A model generated the notes under the pieces. It was not told where the DNA came from and did not search any database. It saw nothing but the letters and a program-made list of their open reading frames with translations. The translations under genes and the position numbers were made by a program. A stretch of DNA of 64,000 bases from Sphagnum magellanicum (Eukaryota > Streptophyta > Sphagnopsida > Sphagnales > Sphagnaceae), in the NCBI GenBank assembly GCA_021904315.1, contig CM038923.1:558001-622000 (forward strand), given 5' to 3'. Positions within the stretch are counted from its first letter, which is position 1, and each line of letters opens with the position of its first letter. Of this stretch, positions 12,032 through 23,640 are shown one piece after another.

Positions 12032-14080
12032 CTTGTACTTTTAATTGTGGTAATTTTATAGCATCTGGAGCATGCCAGAATTTTTGTGAGTGATGCTCAA
12101 ATCCCCATTCATTCTGTTGGTATAGAACAACTGACCTGTGGGAGAACTGTAGGTCCTCCACCATCACTTGTATAGTCAGAAGTTCTCCCTGGTAGGGTTC
12201 CTGATTCAAACAGTTGTATGAAGGCAACAAATGAATCTCACTTGATTAGTCAATCTGTGAATGTGGCAATCATTTAAAGCAGGTCACTATTTAGAGTTTC
12301 TCTTTGTGTCTTCTTAGGATTTGTTCACCATTTCCATGTGGGATGATAGGGTCATCTCTCAATTCCTTGTCAGGTTGACTAACATCATAAGTGTTGAGAA
12401 ATTCTCACTACTTACACAGATATTTGTTCAGCGTTCCCATGTGGTACACTACAGAAGTCAGGTTTTTGGGTAGTTTAATTACCAAGAACAGAACTTGACT
12501 GATGTGAGTCCCAATGTATGATTAGAATAATAACATCTGGTGAAATCCTTGGACACCTAAAGTTTCTCTGCTCAGAGAAGGACAATAATGTGATTCCAAG
12601 TCATCCTTTGCATGCATAGATTTAGGTTTTTTTTGGAGTTGGGGTTTGGTTGTTGCAGGAGTCTGTTGTTGCCTATGGTGTTAACAGTTGAGCAAGAGCT
12701 TCAGGAAATCAAGAATTCTGGGATCTGCAGGACTTGACTCCACTGGAAAGAAGTTCACTTCTCCATAACATCAGCTGTTACCTGCATATTGGTAGTCTCC
12801 CCTTTCTCAAATGTAAGGATGTTATTGGTAGTCTCTTTCTCACATTTAAGATGTGTAGTATGCCAGGTTTGCAAGAGAAATAGAAGGCCCCTGAAATTAA
12901 AGAAGTTCTCCCATTCAGTTTGTGAAGTAATATGAGGAACTCCCTGGATCATTGAGTGCATGGCTATGAGGAGGATGGCACAGAGCATGGGAAGAACCGT
13001 GGCAAGAAACAAGCACTTGACTATATATAGCAGAACAGGGTATTTGGTTTTTGATGACTGGAGGTTCTTTGATTCTGATGGTTCAAATACCCCAAACCAG
13101 CAATTATTTGTTTGAAAATTTCCAAATATCTGGAACTAGCGGGTATTTTAAAAAAAACCAAATACATGGTCAACACTGGTGTGAAGCTCACTTTGAGCCT
13201 GTAACAATGCACAGGATACAATTTCCTCCAAGATGGCCAGCTCCAAGAAATGATTAAAAAGAAATTTCTTCTGAATTCATCCACCCCACAAGAAATGACC
13301 CAAAAGGTGGTGGACAAGAGGAAACTAAAGCAAAACAAAATTTTGTGGGTGATGATGCATGAGACAAAAAGAGCTTAAGCTAACTTTTTGAATTCTGAAC
13401 ACTGTCACTTGTGTCCGGGGCACTCAAGTAAGGAGGAAGAAGGATTGCGGTTGTTTCAGAGAGCCACTAGTTTCACATTGTATCTGGACATGAGATCATG
13501 TGGAAACATCTCTTGGTTTTGGAAAGAAAGGTCAAATGTTGTACAAAAATCACTCAAAACCACTCACCCAAAAGACACAAAGGTAGGCATGAATTTGTCC
13601 AGGAGCACATGGTCTTTACTAACTCTCCCATTTTGCCTCCTGACAATTTGGACCTGTTTCTGACATAAAAGCAAAGACACAATGCTGCTTGTTGGTTGCA
13701 AGCCTAACCAAATCTGTTTACCTACATTGTCCAGACACAAATCTTTGCAGCACCATATCTTGAGACTTGCAGGCACCCTTCATGTGGTTATTTGTTGTTT
13801 CTCTGCTGTCATATATGATTGTCACTTTGAAATTTCCCTGACTAGTAGGCTACCAGTACCAAAAACACTCATGAGCAAAAGCCTTTCTTCACAGAGCCTT
13901 TTCAGAGATTGCTGCACAAGAGTGCTAAGGGCAGACCCGAGATTAATTTGGGTTCTTACAATTTCCACATGTTGACTTTGCCTCCATCTCACACTTGAGG
14001 AAATGGCACGGACATCCAGGTACACTCTCTCTTGAGAAGCAAGAAAGAGCTTGTCATCAGCACGGTTATATACACGCTAG
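12032..14080. other. Higher-GC segment without an identified gene
   Basis: The sequence is less AT-rich than its surroundings and has several short open stretches that read like coding sequence but match nothing I recognise. One is the plus-strand frame 13229-13375, which includes EMTQKVVDKRKLKQNKILWV. Another is a frame at about 12318-12470. Minus-strand frames at 13564-13776 and 13822-14025 are equally unassigned. It may be decayed gene fragments or an old transposon. Confidence 0.35.
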
Positions 14081-14700
14081 TAGGACTACCATTTGGAATT
14101 GTTGACAACATTTCTGAAGTGTTGTATAGACTATGACAATTTAGAATGCAATTCTAATAATAGCCCGAATTTTATTGAGCATTATGTAAACTATCAACAA
14201 TCTACAATCTAGTTTGTACAAAAACTTAAATCTTCATAACTCAAAGTCATACTAAGCCCATTCAAAGTCAATTAGACATACGTATAGATCCATATTTGTT
14301 CATACCCACACCTAACACTTGCCAATGTAGATGGTGTCGAATGTTTTGATTCAATTGCTCACTTAAGTCTTAGGTGATCAATGATAGGCTAGGTTAGCTT
14401 AATTAGTTTTTTTAAATTTTGAAACCAATTCAACTATGAACTAAGTTTGAAATATTTGGTGTTTGGGATATATTTTTATGATATGAAACTCCAAAATACA
14501 ACAAGTCTATTATGTAAGTTTTTCTTGATATTTGGAAACATTTGATGATTGCATATTGTTATGTGAGTTGTGTTTCAATTTGTGGTAAGTAAGCAAATAT
14601 GATGCATCATTTTGTTATTTATTTGATATGAATGTGGACAATGATAGTTGTGAGCACTACTAATATGGTAACACCCGACAATAGTATCTTTTACAACTTT
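14080..14700. other. AT-rich intergenic sequence
   Basis: Nothing recognised. Confidence 0.4.
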
Positions 14701-15500
14701 GCAACCAAGTGCAAGGTAGAATACCTAATGTGCAAGGAAATTTTTCCAATGTTGGTTTAATGTTGAGGTTCAAACTGGTTCTAAAACTAGTTCTCAACAA
14801 AAAAAAATAAAAATGAAAGACTTGAACCTATGGGCTTACCATGTAATTATTATGAGTCCTCAAGTTTTCCTAAAATGTAAGAAGCCTGAAAATAAGGCTA
14901 GAAGGTTTTCCTAGAAGATACTAAGAGTGAAAAGCCTTGGTTGAACTTGCAACACCTACACCCATACCATGGTCAAAACCAATGTTGGGTGGTTCTTTAC
15001 TTTTATGAAAAACCTCTAGTTTGGGTTTTTTAAAAACTAAAATGATCCTACTAGTTTTGGTTTCAGATCTACACATAATTGGAACCAAGAATCTGTTTCC
15101 AGGTCAGGTTCTTCCAAAAAATAATAATTTACAATTGCAATTCCAAAAATCAGACCCAGTTTTTTTGGTCCAGTTCCCTAACTTTGAACTGGAAACAATG
15201 GTTATCTTTGGGTTCACCTTTAGTTAAGCCCCCATTTGGAGTCACTTTTCTTCAAAAATATTTTATTCCAAAAGACTTGGTTTTTGATTTTGGATCTACA
15301 TTAAATAGAACTAGGAACTTAGTTCTAAGTCTAGTTCTTTTATTTTAAAAAATATATATATGGTTTGGGTTCTAGGTTTAGCCCTTTAGAAACATAAAAT
15401 CTAGTTTTGGTTCCAAGTTCAATTCCACTTCTGAAAATCAGACTTGGTTGCACTATAGTTCTCTTACTCACTCAAACCAGAACCAACAGTTCTAACCCAA
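14700..15500. repeat. Cluster of GGTTCT/AGAACC-type words
   Basis: Many variants of GGTTCTA, AGTTCTA, GGAACCA and CTAGTTCT in both orientations without a fixed period. A smaller similar cluster is at 49180-49320. The two frames starting near 15021 and 15079 are held open by this repetition. Confidence 0.4.
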
Positions 15501-16080
15501 CCAAAACCCGATGATGTGTTTCACGAGGTCCTCCCCTTTCCTTATTTGATATGCTTCTTGCAAGAGGAGGGGGTTTAGGAACTTAATGTTCCCCTTATGG
15601 TGCGGCCTCTTTGGTGGTTCTTTTGTCTTCTTGGATGTGGGTCCTTCGGTTTTGTTCCTTGTATTCCCCCTTCTTTGGTGCTTTGGTTTATTTATGATTT
15701 GGCAGGGTAGTTTCATCATTCTAGAAGCTTAATGGAACTGCTAGAAGACACAGTGTCTAGTGGAGCCCAAGTAAGAGGAAGAAATTACAGCTTTTTTTTT
15801 GGTTCCTTGCACAAGCAGGTTCAACTTGCAATCCCAATGGATTGATCAGGAGTGAAGTTGCCAGTGTGAAGAAGAAGGGCATCATCGTCAGCCTACTAGA
15901 TGGGAGGAATTCACTCACTGTAGAAAGGAAATAATAATAAGTATGTGTATGTATTCATTCTGCTAATAAATTGCTAATTCTGTATCACACTCAGAGTGAT
16001 CATCATCATCATCATCTATATCTGTACATGTTCTGCAGCTCAAGAAATACAACTCCACACTATACCACACCTATCACTCA
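15500..16080. other. Intergenic sequence
   Basis: Short frame at 15492-15719 on the minus strand, Lys/Pro-rich, not assigned. (CAT)n run near 16000. Confidence 0.35.
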
Positions 16081-16301
16081 TGTTCTACACTAATTAATTA
16101 ATGTTCTGCACAAATGTTCATGGTCACCTCATGTTCTGCACTAATTAATTAATTATTGTTCTGTACACATGTTCATGGTCAGCTCTTGTTCTGCACTAAT
16201 TAATTGATTAATTGTTCTACACATATGCTCATGGTCAGCTCTTGTTCTGCACTAATTAATTAATTAATTAATTGTTCTGCACATATGTTCATGGTCAGCT
16301 G
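16081..16301 (+). repeat. Four-unit minisatellite, 51-59 bp unit
   Basis: Units start TGTTCT(A/G)CACTAATTAATT at 16081, 16132, 16187 and 16243. Each contains a second TGTTCTGCAC-like word and then TTCATGGTCA or CTCATGGTCA. Length varies by the number of TTAA steps. Confidence 0.85.
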
Positions 16302-18300
16302 AAAAAAAAAACTAAGAAAGAGCAGTTTGTTGAAATCCTAGAAAATCGGACTCAGTTCAAAACACAAAGAGAAATTTGAGACTGCACTGACAAAACACGA
16401 AGCATTAGTTAGTGACTATTATTGTTGAAATTCTGAAATATTCAGATTAGGGTTGTCAGATTCTCTCTTGTTTTTTCCCAAAATTTAAAAAAAAAATTTC
16501 GACAAGATTTGCCAAATATGAGTTGCGGGTACACAGTAATAAGTAGTGGTCAATGTTCTACTAGGTATTGCATTGCATTGCATGCATAGTTTGTTGCAGA
16601 AAAATGGCAAGTACCTAGTCAATTGTAGTTTGCAGCAAGAGAAGATAAAAATGCACTGTAAGTAGGTACCCAAGTACACACAGCTCTCACATTTGTAGTT
16701 GTTGCAGCTTGCATGCAGGCTGTGGGATATGAGTGTTTTCTTCAGGAATTTTTTTGTTTTGCAGCCCCAACCAAAGTGGCCGGCCATTCGTCAGCAGCAA
16801 GAGGTGGACAAAATGGCAATCATCCCAACCAAGATTTAGCCAAAATCTGGCCATAAACTTATAAATATGAAGTATATTTTAAAAATCTATAATCATTCTT
16901 TCATATTTTTTGGCTACAGACTGAAAAATATATATAGAAATCTGGAAATTTTTAATTTCTTTTCCTCACTTCTGGTTGATAATTTTTTCAGAAAAAAACT
17001 TGCCACTTGATGACCACAAAAAAGGCAATGAAGGGGGGTTTTTTTTTAATTTAATTTAATTTAATTAATATTTTGAATGCAGAAAATTCACCATATTTGG
17101 AAGCAGAAACCTCTTAATTTGCCGTATTTAGACATTGCCTTCTAGCTTGTTGCCATAAAGTAAAGGGAATTTCCTATAAATTTTGAATTCCCTCTCTAAG
17201 TTGTAGCCAAATTTCACTTGCTCCTCCTCTTGTACATTATCCCGGCTCACCTACGTCACAAAAGTGCCCCAAAAAAAGGGGGGAAGAAAAAAACCTACTT
17301 CTGGCTATTGCAAATTTCCAAAGTCTCTTTACTTTACAGTTTTAAGAAAATTGTAAATTGCAATTTTTTTGGGAGAAATTTCGCCAGAAAAAAAAGAAAA
17401 AAAAAGGGCTGTTGTTGCTGTGGGAGACATTGCCAGAGACTTTCCCAGCAACTTTTTGGTTCTGAATTATGTATGAATTGCCATAATTGACTTTTACTAC
17501 CTACTACCTGGGCAGCTTCGCCACTAATTATATTATTTTCAGGAAATTTCAGATCTTCAAAAAAAAAAAATCCAAAAAAGAAAATTTGTGAAGGAAAATA
17601 TCAAATCTTATCTTTTGCATGCCACTTTTGATACCATTTTTTTTTTTTTTTTTGGGAGGGATGAATAATCATGGATGATGTCCCTTTTTCTTCACCGACC
17701 CATGTTGTTTTTGGGGTCAATTTTTGCATTTTTTCAACCTGAAAAATATGATTTTGATTCCCAGTGTTTATTTTAGGAATTTTTGTTTGTAGCCAAAAAA
17801 AAGTTGAAATTTTTGACACATTCAAAGGATGTGGGGGAGGGGCAAAAAAGTCACTTGCCTTTTTGTATCACGAGGTTTCATATAATTACAAAATGTAAAA
17901 AACAATTCATATGATTAATCTTTTAAATGAAATTTGTTTGATAAACATAGAAATAATTAGCTTCAATTCCTTTAAATCTTATTAAAATGAGATTTGAAAA
18001 AATATGCAAGAATTGATTAAAACAAAACACGTCAATTTTGAAATTAATATAAAATTCGTTTTTGAGATATAAATGTTTTTTTTAATAATTTGATGTTATT
18101 TTTAAAACTTCAATAGGGCTTTGATGAAGATTTAATTACAAAAATCATAATGAAATTATTTTTTAATTGATTTTTTTTTGTTTTTGGTATTGTTTTTGCC
18201 TTTTATGTTATAAAAATTTATTATTGCCCTAAGATAATAGACATGCACATATGATTTTAGCTTTTAACAAGCATGCATGGGGCAAACACAACTTGTTTCT
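16302..18300. other. Intergenic sequence
   Basis: No gene recognised. Holds the inverted copy B of the TTTGGCTAAATCTT family (AAGATTTAGCCAAA at 16831-16844). Frames at 16485-16787, 17218-17490 and 17601-17825 have poly-A or poly-T interruptions and no family resemblance. Confidence 0.4.
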
Positions 18301-18830
18301 AAAGTTGGGTAAAGGTATAGTGGGGTTTATATAGGTGAAAATTTGGGGAGAGCAATGGGGTTAAGGTTTTTAATTTTTTTCTCTCTCACAAGCTTGTTTT
18401 ATATTATGGGGTTTCAATGGGTATAAGGAGTGGATAATTCAATTAAATTGAAAGAATTACAACTTGTAAGTGGAGTTTTAAAGAAATGGGATGAGGGGTT
18501 AGGAGTTTTTATTCTTTTTTTTCAAAAGGGTTTTTTTTGGGTGAGGAGGGGAGGATGAGGTAAATTCAAAGGAGGTTTTTTTTTAAGGGATTGGGAGAGG
18601 TGAATTTTTTTGGGGATGGGGACTAACCCAAAAGTTTGTTTCTTGGGTGAAATGGGAAGGAAAAGTTTGGTTGTTTCCCAAAGTAGGAAGGTGAATTTTT
18701 TTTTAAAAATTCAAGGAATTAATTTTGTTGTGGTGTGGGATGGGGTAGTTGGAGAAAGGGGGTGGGTATTTGTTTTTTTGTCTTTTTTTCTTTTGTGATA
18801 TGGTGATTTAATGAAGATTTTTTTTCAAGA
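18300..18830. other. C-depleted stretch
   Basis: The plus strand is nearly all G, T and A, with few C, over about 500 bases. The open frame at 18610-18798 is a by-product of that composition. Confidence 0.55.
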
Positions 18831-19933
18831 AAATATTATATATATATTGGGAATGGAAAATTTTCAACACAAAAATTTAATTTTTAAATTTAATTTTAAA
18901 AATATTTTGTTTAAAACTGAACGCTTAATACATCTAACCACAAAAAGGGCAAAAAATTCAATTTTGATTTTTTTGCGTGTTTAAATTTTTTATGTACATG
19001 ATTAAAAAAAATTTGATGTTTAACAAATAATAATAATAAATTTGAGTGAAAATGAAAATAATGGTTAAATAGTGGAGAAATATTTAAGGTTTATGTATTA
19101 ATATATTTCAAATCTAGGTGGAGATATTTAAGTTGGGTGTAAACATGAAGTGCATAATTAAAATTCATAAGATGCCAAGGGTATTGATGTCTTGTTCATT
19201 ATTAGACTATACTTTAATAGTCAAACCATGGATATGATCTTTTATTTTTAAGTTCAAATCAACTATAATTAAAATTACTTAAAGCCAATATAAAGTAAAA
19301 AATGGTTTAGGGTTAGGTTTAGAGTTAATTTTAGGGTTTAAATTAGGTCTTTTGTTCAATATAAATATAACATTGTATGTTTGTTGTTTTTTTTTTTTCA
19401 CAACAAGAACAATGTGCTTAGTTTAAGCTTTCACCATTTATTGATTTTTTTTTGTTTCCTTTACAAATTTGTGTTTCTATAAGTGTATGTTTTGCCAAGT
19501 GTGTGCTTTTGCAATTGTTGGTTTTGCCAAGTGCTACTTCATTTGTTTGTTGTCAAATTCATTTTGGTAAGTTTTTTTTTTTTTTTTTTTTTCACAATGG
19601 TTGTTATTCCAATGAAGGAAAGTAAATTAGTTGTTGTAGTGGATGATTTGGATTTTGGAATTAGAAATGTTGCATTTGAAGCAAAAGTGTTCAATAGGTA
19701 TGGCACCTTTGATTGAATTGCAAATAAATCATGAAAAATTCAAGTTATGCATATTTGCATTGTGATTTGTTGGACATGACAACTTTAACCACAATCATTT
19801 TGAAGGTGAAATCACCTATATAAATATGCATGAATAACATTTGTAAAAAGGCATGTTTGTGAGTGTGACAAATGCGAACATTAGACATCATCTTTCAATA
19901 AATGGAATTCATCCATAATGTTCATTAACTTTT

Positions 19934-20170
19934 AGTTAAGTTTTAATTAAATTCTAGTTAAATTTCAATTACGTCTCTATTAATTCTCAATTAAATCCAA
20001 GTTGATTTCTAGTTAAATCCCAGTTAAGTTATAGTTAACTCCAAATTAGGTTCGAGTTAACTTGTAGTTAAATTTTAGTTAATTTTTAATTAACTCCTAG
20101 TTGACTCTTAGTTAAATCCAAATTAACTTCCAGTTGAATTTCAGTTAATTCATAGTCAACTCCTAGTTAT
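19934..20170 (+). repeat. 11-bp tandem array in perfect register, 21 units plus a partial unit
   Basis: Unit consensus ARTTAA.TY(Y/N)N. Unit starts fall every 11 bases from 19934 to 20165 with no insertion or deletion, although units differ by substitution. Confidence 0.9.
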
Positions 20171-20252
20171 GAAGGTTCCCAAAAAAAAATTTTACTTGAT
20201 GCACACATAGAAGCCTCCTTGGAAACTCCCTTAAACTAGGTCCCTAAAAGGG

Positions 20253-20376
20253 TATAAATAGGAGTAGGATGTTTCATTTCTTTTAGTATGTTCAAGACTA
20301 GTCTTAGGCACGATTTTACACCATAGCCTTGTCATGTTCTTTTCATCTTCATGTTTACATATATTAGCATAATAAA
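20253..20376 (+). promoter_or_regulatory. LTR-like TATA box and poly(A) signal
   Basis: TATAAATA at 20253-20260 is followed by AATAAA at 20371-20376. Between 20400 and 20470 there is a TTCTTGTTCTTAATTCTTG run. A TATA box about 120 bases before a poly(A) signal is the layout of an LTR promoter and R region. No TG/CA ends, primer-binding site or second LTR could be placed. Confidence 0.3.
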
Positions 20377-20479
20377 GATCCATTTTCATGTTTGTTTTGC
20401 ACATCTCGTGTTCTTGTTCTTAATTCTTGTGTTCTTAATTTTAAATCACAAAATCTTGTCTTGTTTTTTGTTTCGAAGT

Positions 20480-21250
20480 TAGATTTAAACCTTTCCTTTA
20501 GTTTTTGTTCTCATGATTCTTTGTGTCTTTGACAATGACAGTGGAAAATTTTTGCATTGAATCAAAGTCCAAAAAGGGTTTGAAGAAAATTGACATGCAT
20601 GTTATAATTACAATTAAGTTGACAACCGTTGTGTCATCAATTCTTGCATTCCAACCTAATTTAATTCCCATGTTTTTTCCACATGGATTCCATTAGAAAA
20701 TTCAGAAATTCTATTTAAAGTTGGAGGTCTATTACCATTGTTGTCATTGTCATCGGTGTAAGGGGAGTAGGGGATAACAAAGGTGAAAAGCAATTGTTCA
20801 TTGCAAATGGAGAAGGTGAATTTGATCAAGACGTTCTTGTTCTTAGTAACAATTTTAGAACATAATATCAACTTCTTGAAGCATACAATGGAAACCAATG
20901 TGTTATGGTTTTAATCAACAATGTGACAACAACATCAAAAGGAGATCGATATTTGAGGGCCCAACATTACACAATTTTAACAAAGGTTATTGATGAAACT
21001 ATTTGAGCTTGCTTTCTATGGTTGCACAACAAATTATCAAATGTTCAATCTACATTCAAAGAGGTAAATTCTTTTCCTTTCCTTTGCATCATTTAATGTT
21101 TTTTTCAAAATTCACACATAAAACATCAAATAGAACCTAATGTTCATATCATGATCAACTATATTGAAAATATAATGAAAAATATAAAACAATGTAGTGA
21201 AAAATAAATTTTCAATTTTTTTTAAGTGTTGAAGAAAATTGGGTGTTCAC
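20480..21250. other. Intergenic sequence
   Basis: No gene recognised. The minus frame at 20656-20898 is unassigned. Confidence 0.4.
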
Positions 21251-21254
21251 TTAA

Positions 21255-21845
21255 TTTTATGAAGTGGTCCTTGGTAGTCCAAGATGGAAACCACCTAGTG
21301 GCTGCCAAGTGGTTTACATGTGAAAACAAAAACCACCTAGTAACCAGTTTAAGGTTTAGGGTTTAAGGTCAAAACGACTCGGTGGCCACCAAGTGGTCCT
21401 TGGTAGTCCAATGTTGAAACAACCTAATGGCCACCAGATTTCCAAGCAAAATTTTTTTATAAAAAAAATAACTTGGTTGCCACTACGTGGTTTCAAAATG
21501 ACTTGGTGGTCGCCAAGTTTCCTTAAACAACTTGGTTGTCACGAGGTGGTCTTGAAATGATTTTGTGGTCGTTAGGTTTCTAAACGAAAAAAAAAAAAAA
21601 AAAAAAAAAAACCTAGTGGTTGCGAGGTGGTTTCAAAACAATTTGGTGGCCATTAGGTCTCCAAGTGAAAAAAACAAACTAATGGCCGCCAGGTCTCCAA
21701 GCGAAAAAAAAATGACCTAGTGGTCGCTAGGTTTCCAAGTGGAAAAGAAAAGAAAAACCAATTTGGTGGCTGCCAAGTTTCCCCAAAAAAAAAAAACTTG
21801 ACCCTGGATTGTGAAAGACCTAATGGCCACCAAGTTTTTTTTTTT
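21255..21845. repeat. Degenerate array of CCTAGTGG/CCACCAAG units with poly-A spacers
   Basis: Repeated words such as ACCTAGTGGC, GGTGGCCACCAAGTGG, AATGGCCGCCAGG and TTTCCAAGCGAAAAAA occur about every 50-70 bases. They are separated by A-runs, including about 27 A at 21584-21611. The core GGTGGCCACC is palindromic. Confidence 0.7.
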
Positions 21846-21849
21846 GCCT

Positions 21850-23180
21850 AAGCAATAAGGGGAATTGGTTCACCACCCAAGTGTAATGCCAAAAAAAAAA
21901 AATCAAAACCAACTATTTGATTCTTCTCTCCTTGAGGAGGGGAGAAGTAGGCAACCACATAATTTTTTCTATTATAATAACCTATAGAAAATAAAACTAC
22001 ATTGAAATGATGTTCTTTATTATAATTATCAAAATATAAAAATCCATGTTCCATTGCATATTATAGATAGAGTACAATGTTACTACTAAAAGTGAAAAAA
22101 ATTAATTTTATATAGTTTAGTGGAATTCCTTTTTGGGTAATTTTCAAAAAAGAAATTTGGATTTGTAAGAAAGGATTGTCCAAAGAAGTGAAAAGAATAA
22201 TAAACCACCAAAATTTATTAAAATCCTAGATTATTATAACGTAAAAATAATAATTAATTACAAAGAAAGGATGAAAGTTGAAAACGAATTCAAAACCTTG
22301 TTCATTTTTTTCTCTTCTCATCATCATGCAAAAAATGTAAAAATGCAAAATGTGGTGTAATGTTAGTATGTATGTAGTAAAAACTTGAGTATAACACAAA
22401 AATCCTACACAAATTTTTTTAATTTATAAATAAAATAAACAAAATTTAAACAAAAAACAAAATTAAAGATACAAACCCAAAGAAACACACATACATACAT
22501 AGAAATTAACAACAAGATAAACAAACACACACAAAGAAAATGAATGAACATGTAATAATTAGACATTCAAACAAACTAAACACACATGCATACAAACAAC
22601 ACAAACAAACAAATAAAAATATAATTAAAAAAAAAGTGACAACTTATCAGAAGAAGAAACTTGAAATTGAAGGTAGGCAATGTTACGAGTATTTGGACTT
22701 ACATAAAAGGGAAAGTCAGCAATGTCAAACAAGCAACAAGTTCAAAATAAATCACATGCAACAAAGAAGTAGGAGCAAAGCATGAACAAGAAAAACAATG
22801 TATCTATTAAGGAAGGTCTATTATTTGTTTTATTTGTCATGTTGAAATCTCCCAAACCATTATGCTTATTGCCACCCTTTTGGTTTTATAGGGAAAACAT
22901 TCCTTAAGTAGGGGTCCATTAAATTGGTTTCATAATGTTTCAACCTATAGTGAAAAAATTATTGAATATAACAAGTTTTTCACTAAAAAAACATTTAAAT
23001 CAAAACTAAAATTTATGTGGAAATTTGGGAGCACTCTTGATATTGTTGGAGAGCCCTTAATGACTAGGATTTAATGAAGGTGATTTGGAAATCTTTATAT
23101 TTAAAGTGTGGGAGATATTGAATTTTAAATATATTTTGTCATTGGAAATTCAATTAAATTACAAAACATGGTTTTACAAG
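21850..23180. other. AT-rich intergenic sequence
   Basis: ACAAAC-rich stretch at about 22440-22620. The frame at 22540-22785 lies in it and is unassigned. Confidence 0.4.
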
Positions 23181-23219
23181 GATAAATTAGTTCGGTAACC
23201 AATTCACACTTGGACTAAC

Positions 23220-23640
23220 ATCACCAGCTACATTAATAAAAACAAAAAGAACTTGAAACAGGCAAGCAACAAAGTAGTGGAAACTTGAAATGAGAAGATG
23301 ACAAAAAAAAGGAACACAACTTTGATTGAAGTAAATAGGCAATGCATCAATAAGAGCATAAAGTCGAAGAAAGAAAACAACAAAATTATGGGAACACATC
23401 TTCAAAACAAGTAAGGAAGTAGTGGGAGTGTAAGTTTGAAGGGGAGGAAAAGGAAGAGTGAAATGAATGAAAGGGAAAAAAAGAGTGGAAACAAGGAGGG
23501 GAGGAGCAAAAGGGAGTGTGAGGGAAAAAATAATTGAGATAAGGAAAAATAAAAATGGAAAAGTGGAAACAAAAGAACACATGTAGAAAACTTGAAAAAA
23601 CCAAGCACAAAAAAAAACTTCACTAAAATAAGAACTTAAA
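23220..23640. other. Polypurine stretch
   Basis: The plus strand is largely A and G (for example GGGGAGGAAAAGGAAGAGTG near 23440), so all three minus frames stay open with Phe/Ser/Pro-rich translations. Not a gene. Confidence 0.6.

Noticed and set aside
20253-20376. Full LTR retrotransposon
   Set aside because: Only a promoter-like core is visible. No second LTR, primer-binding site, gag or pol motif was found.
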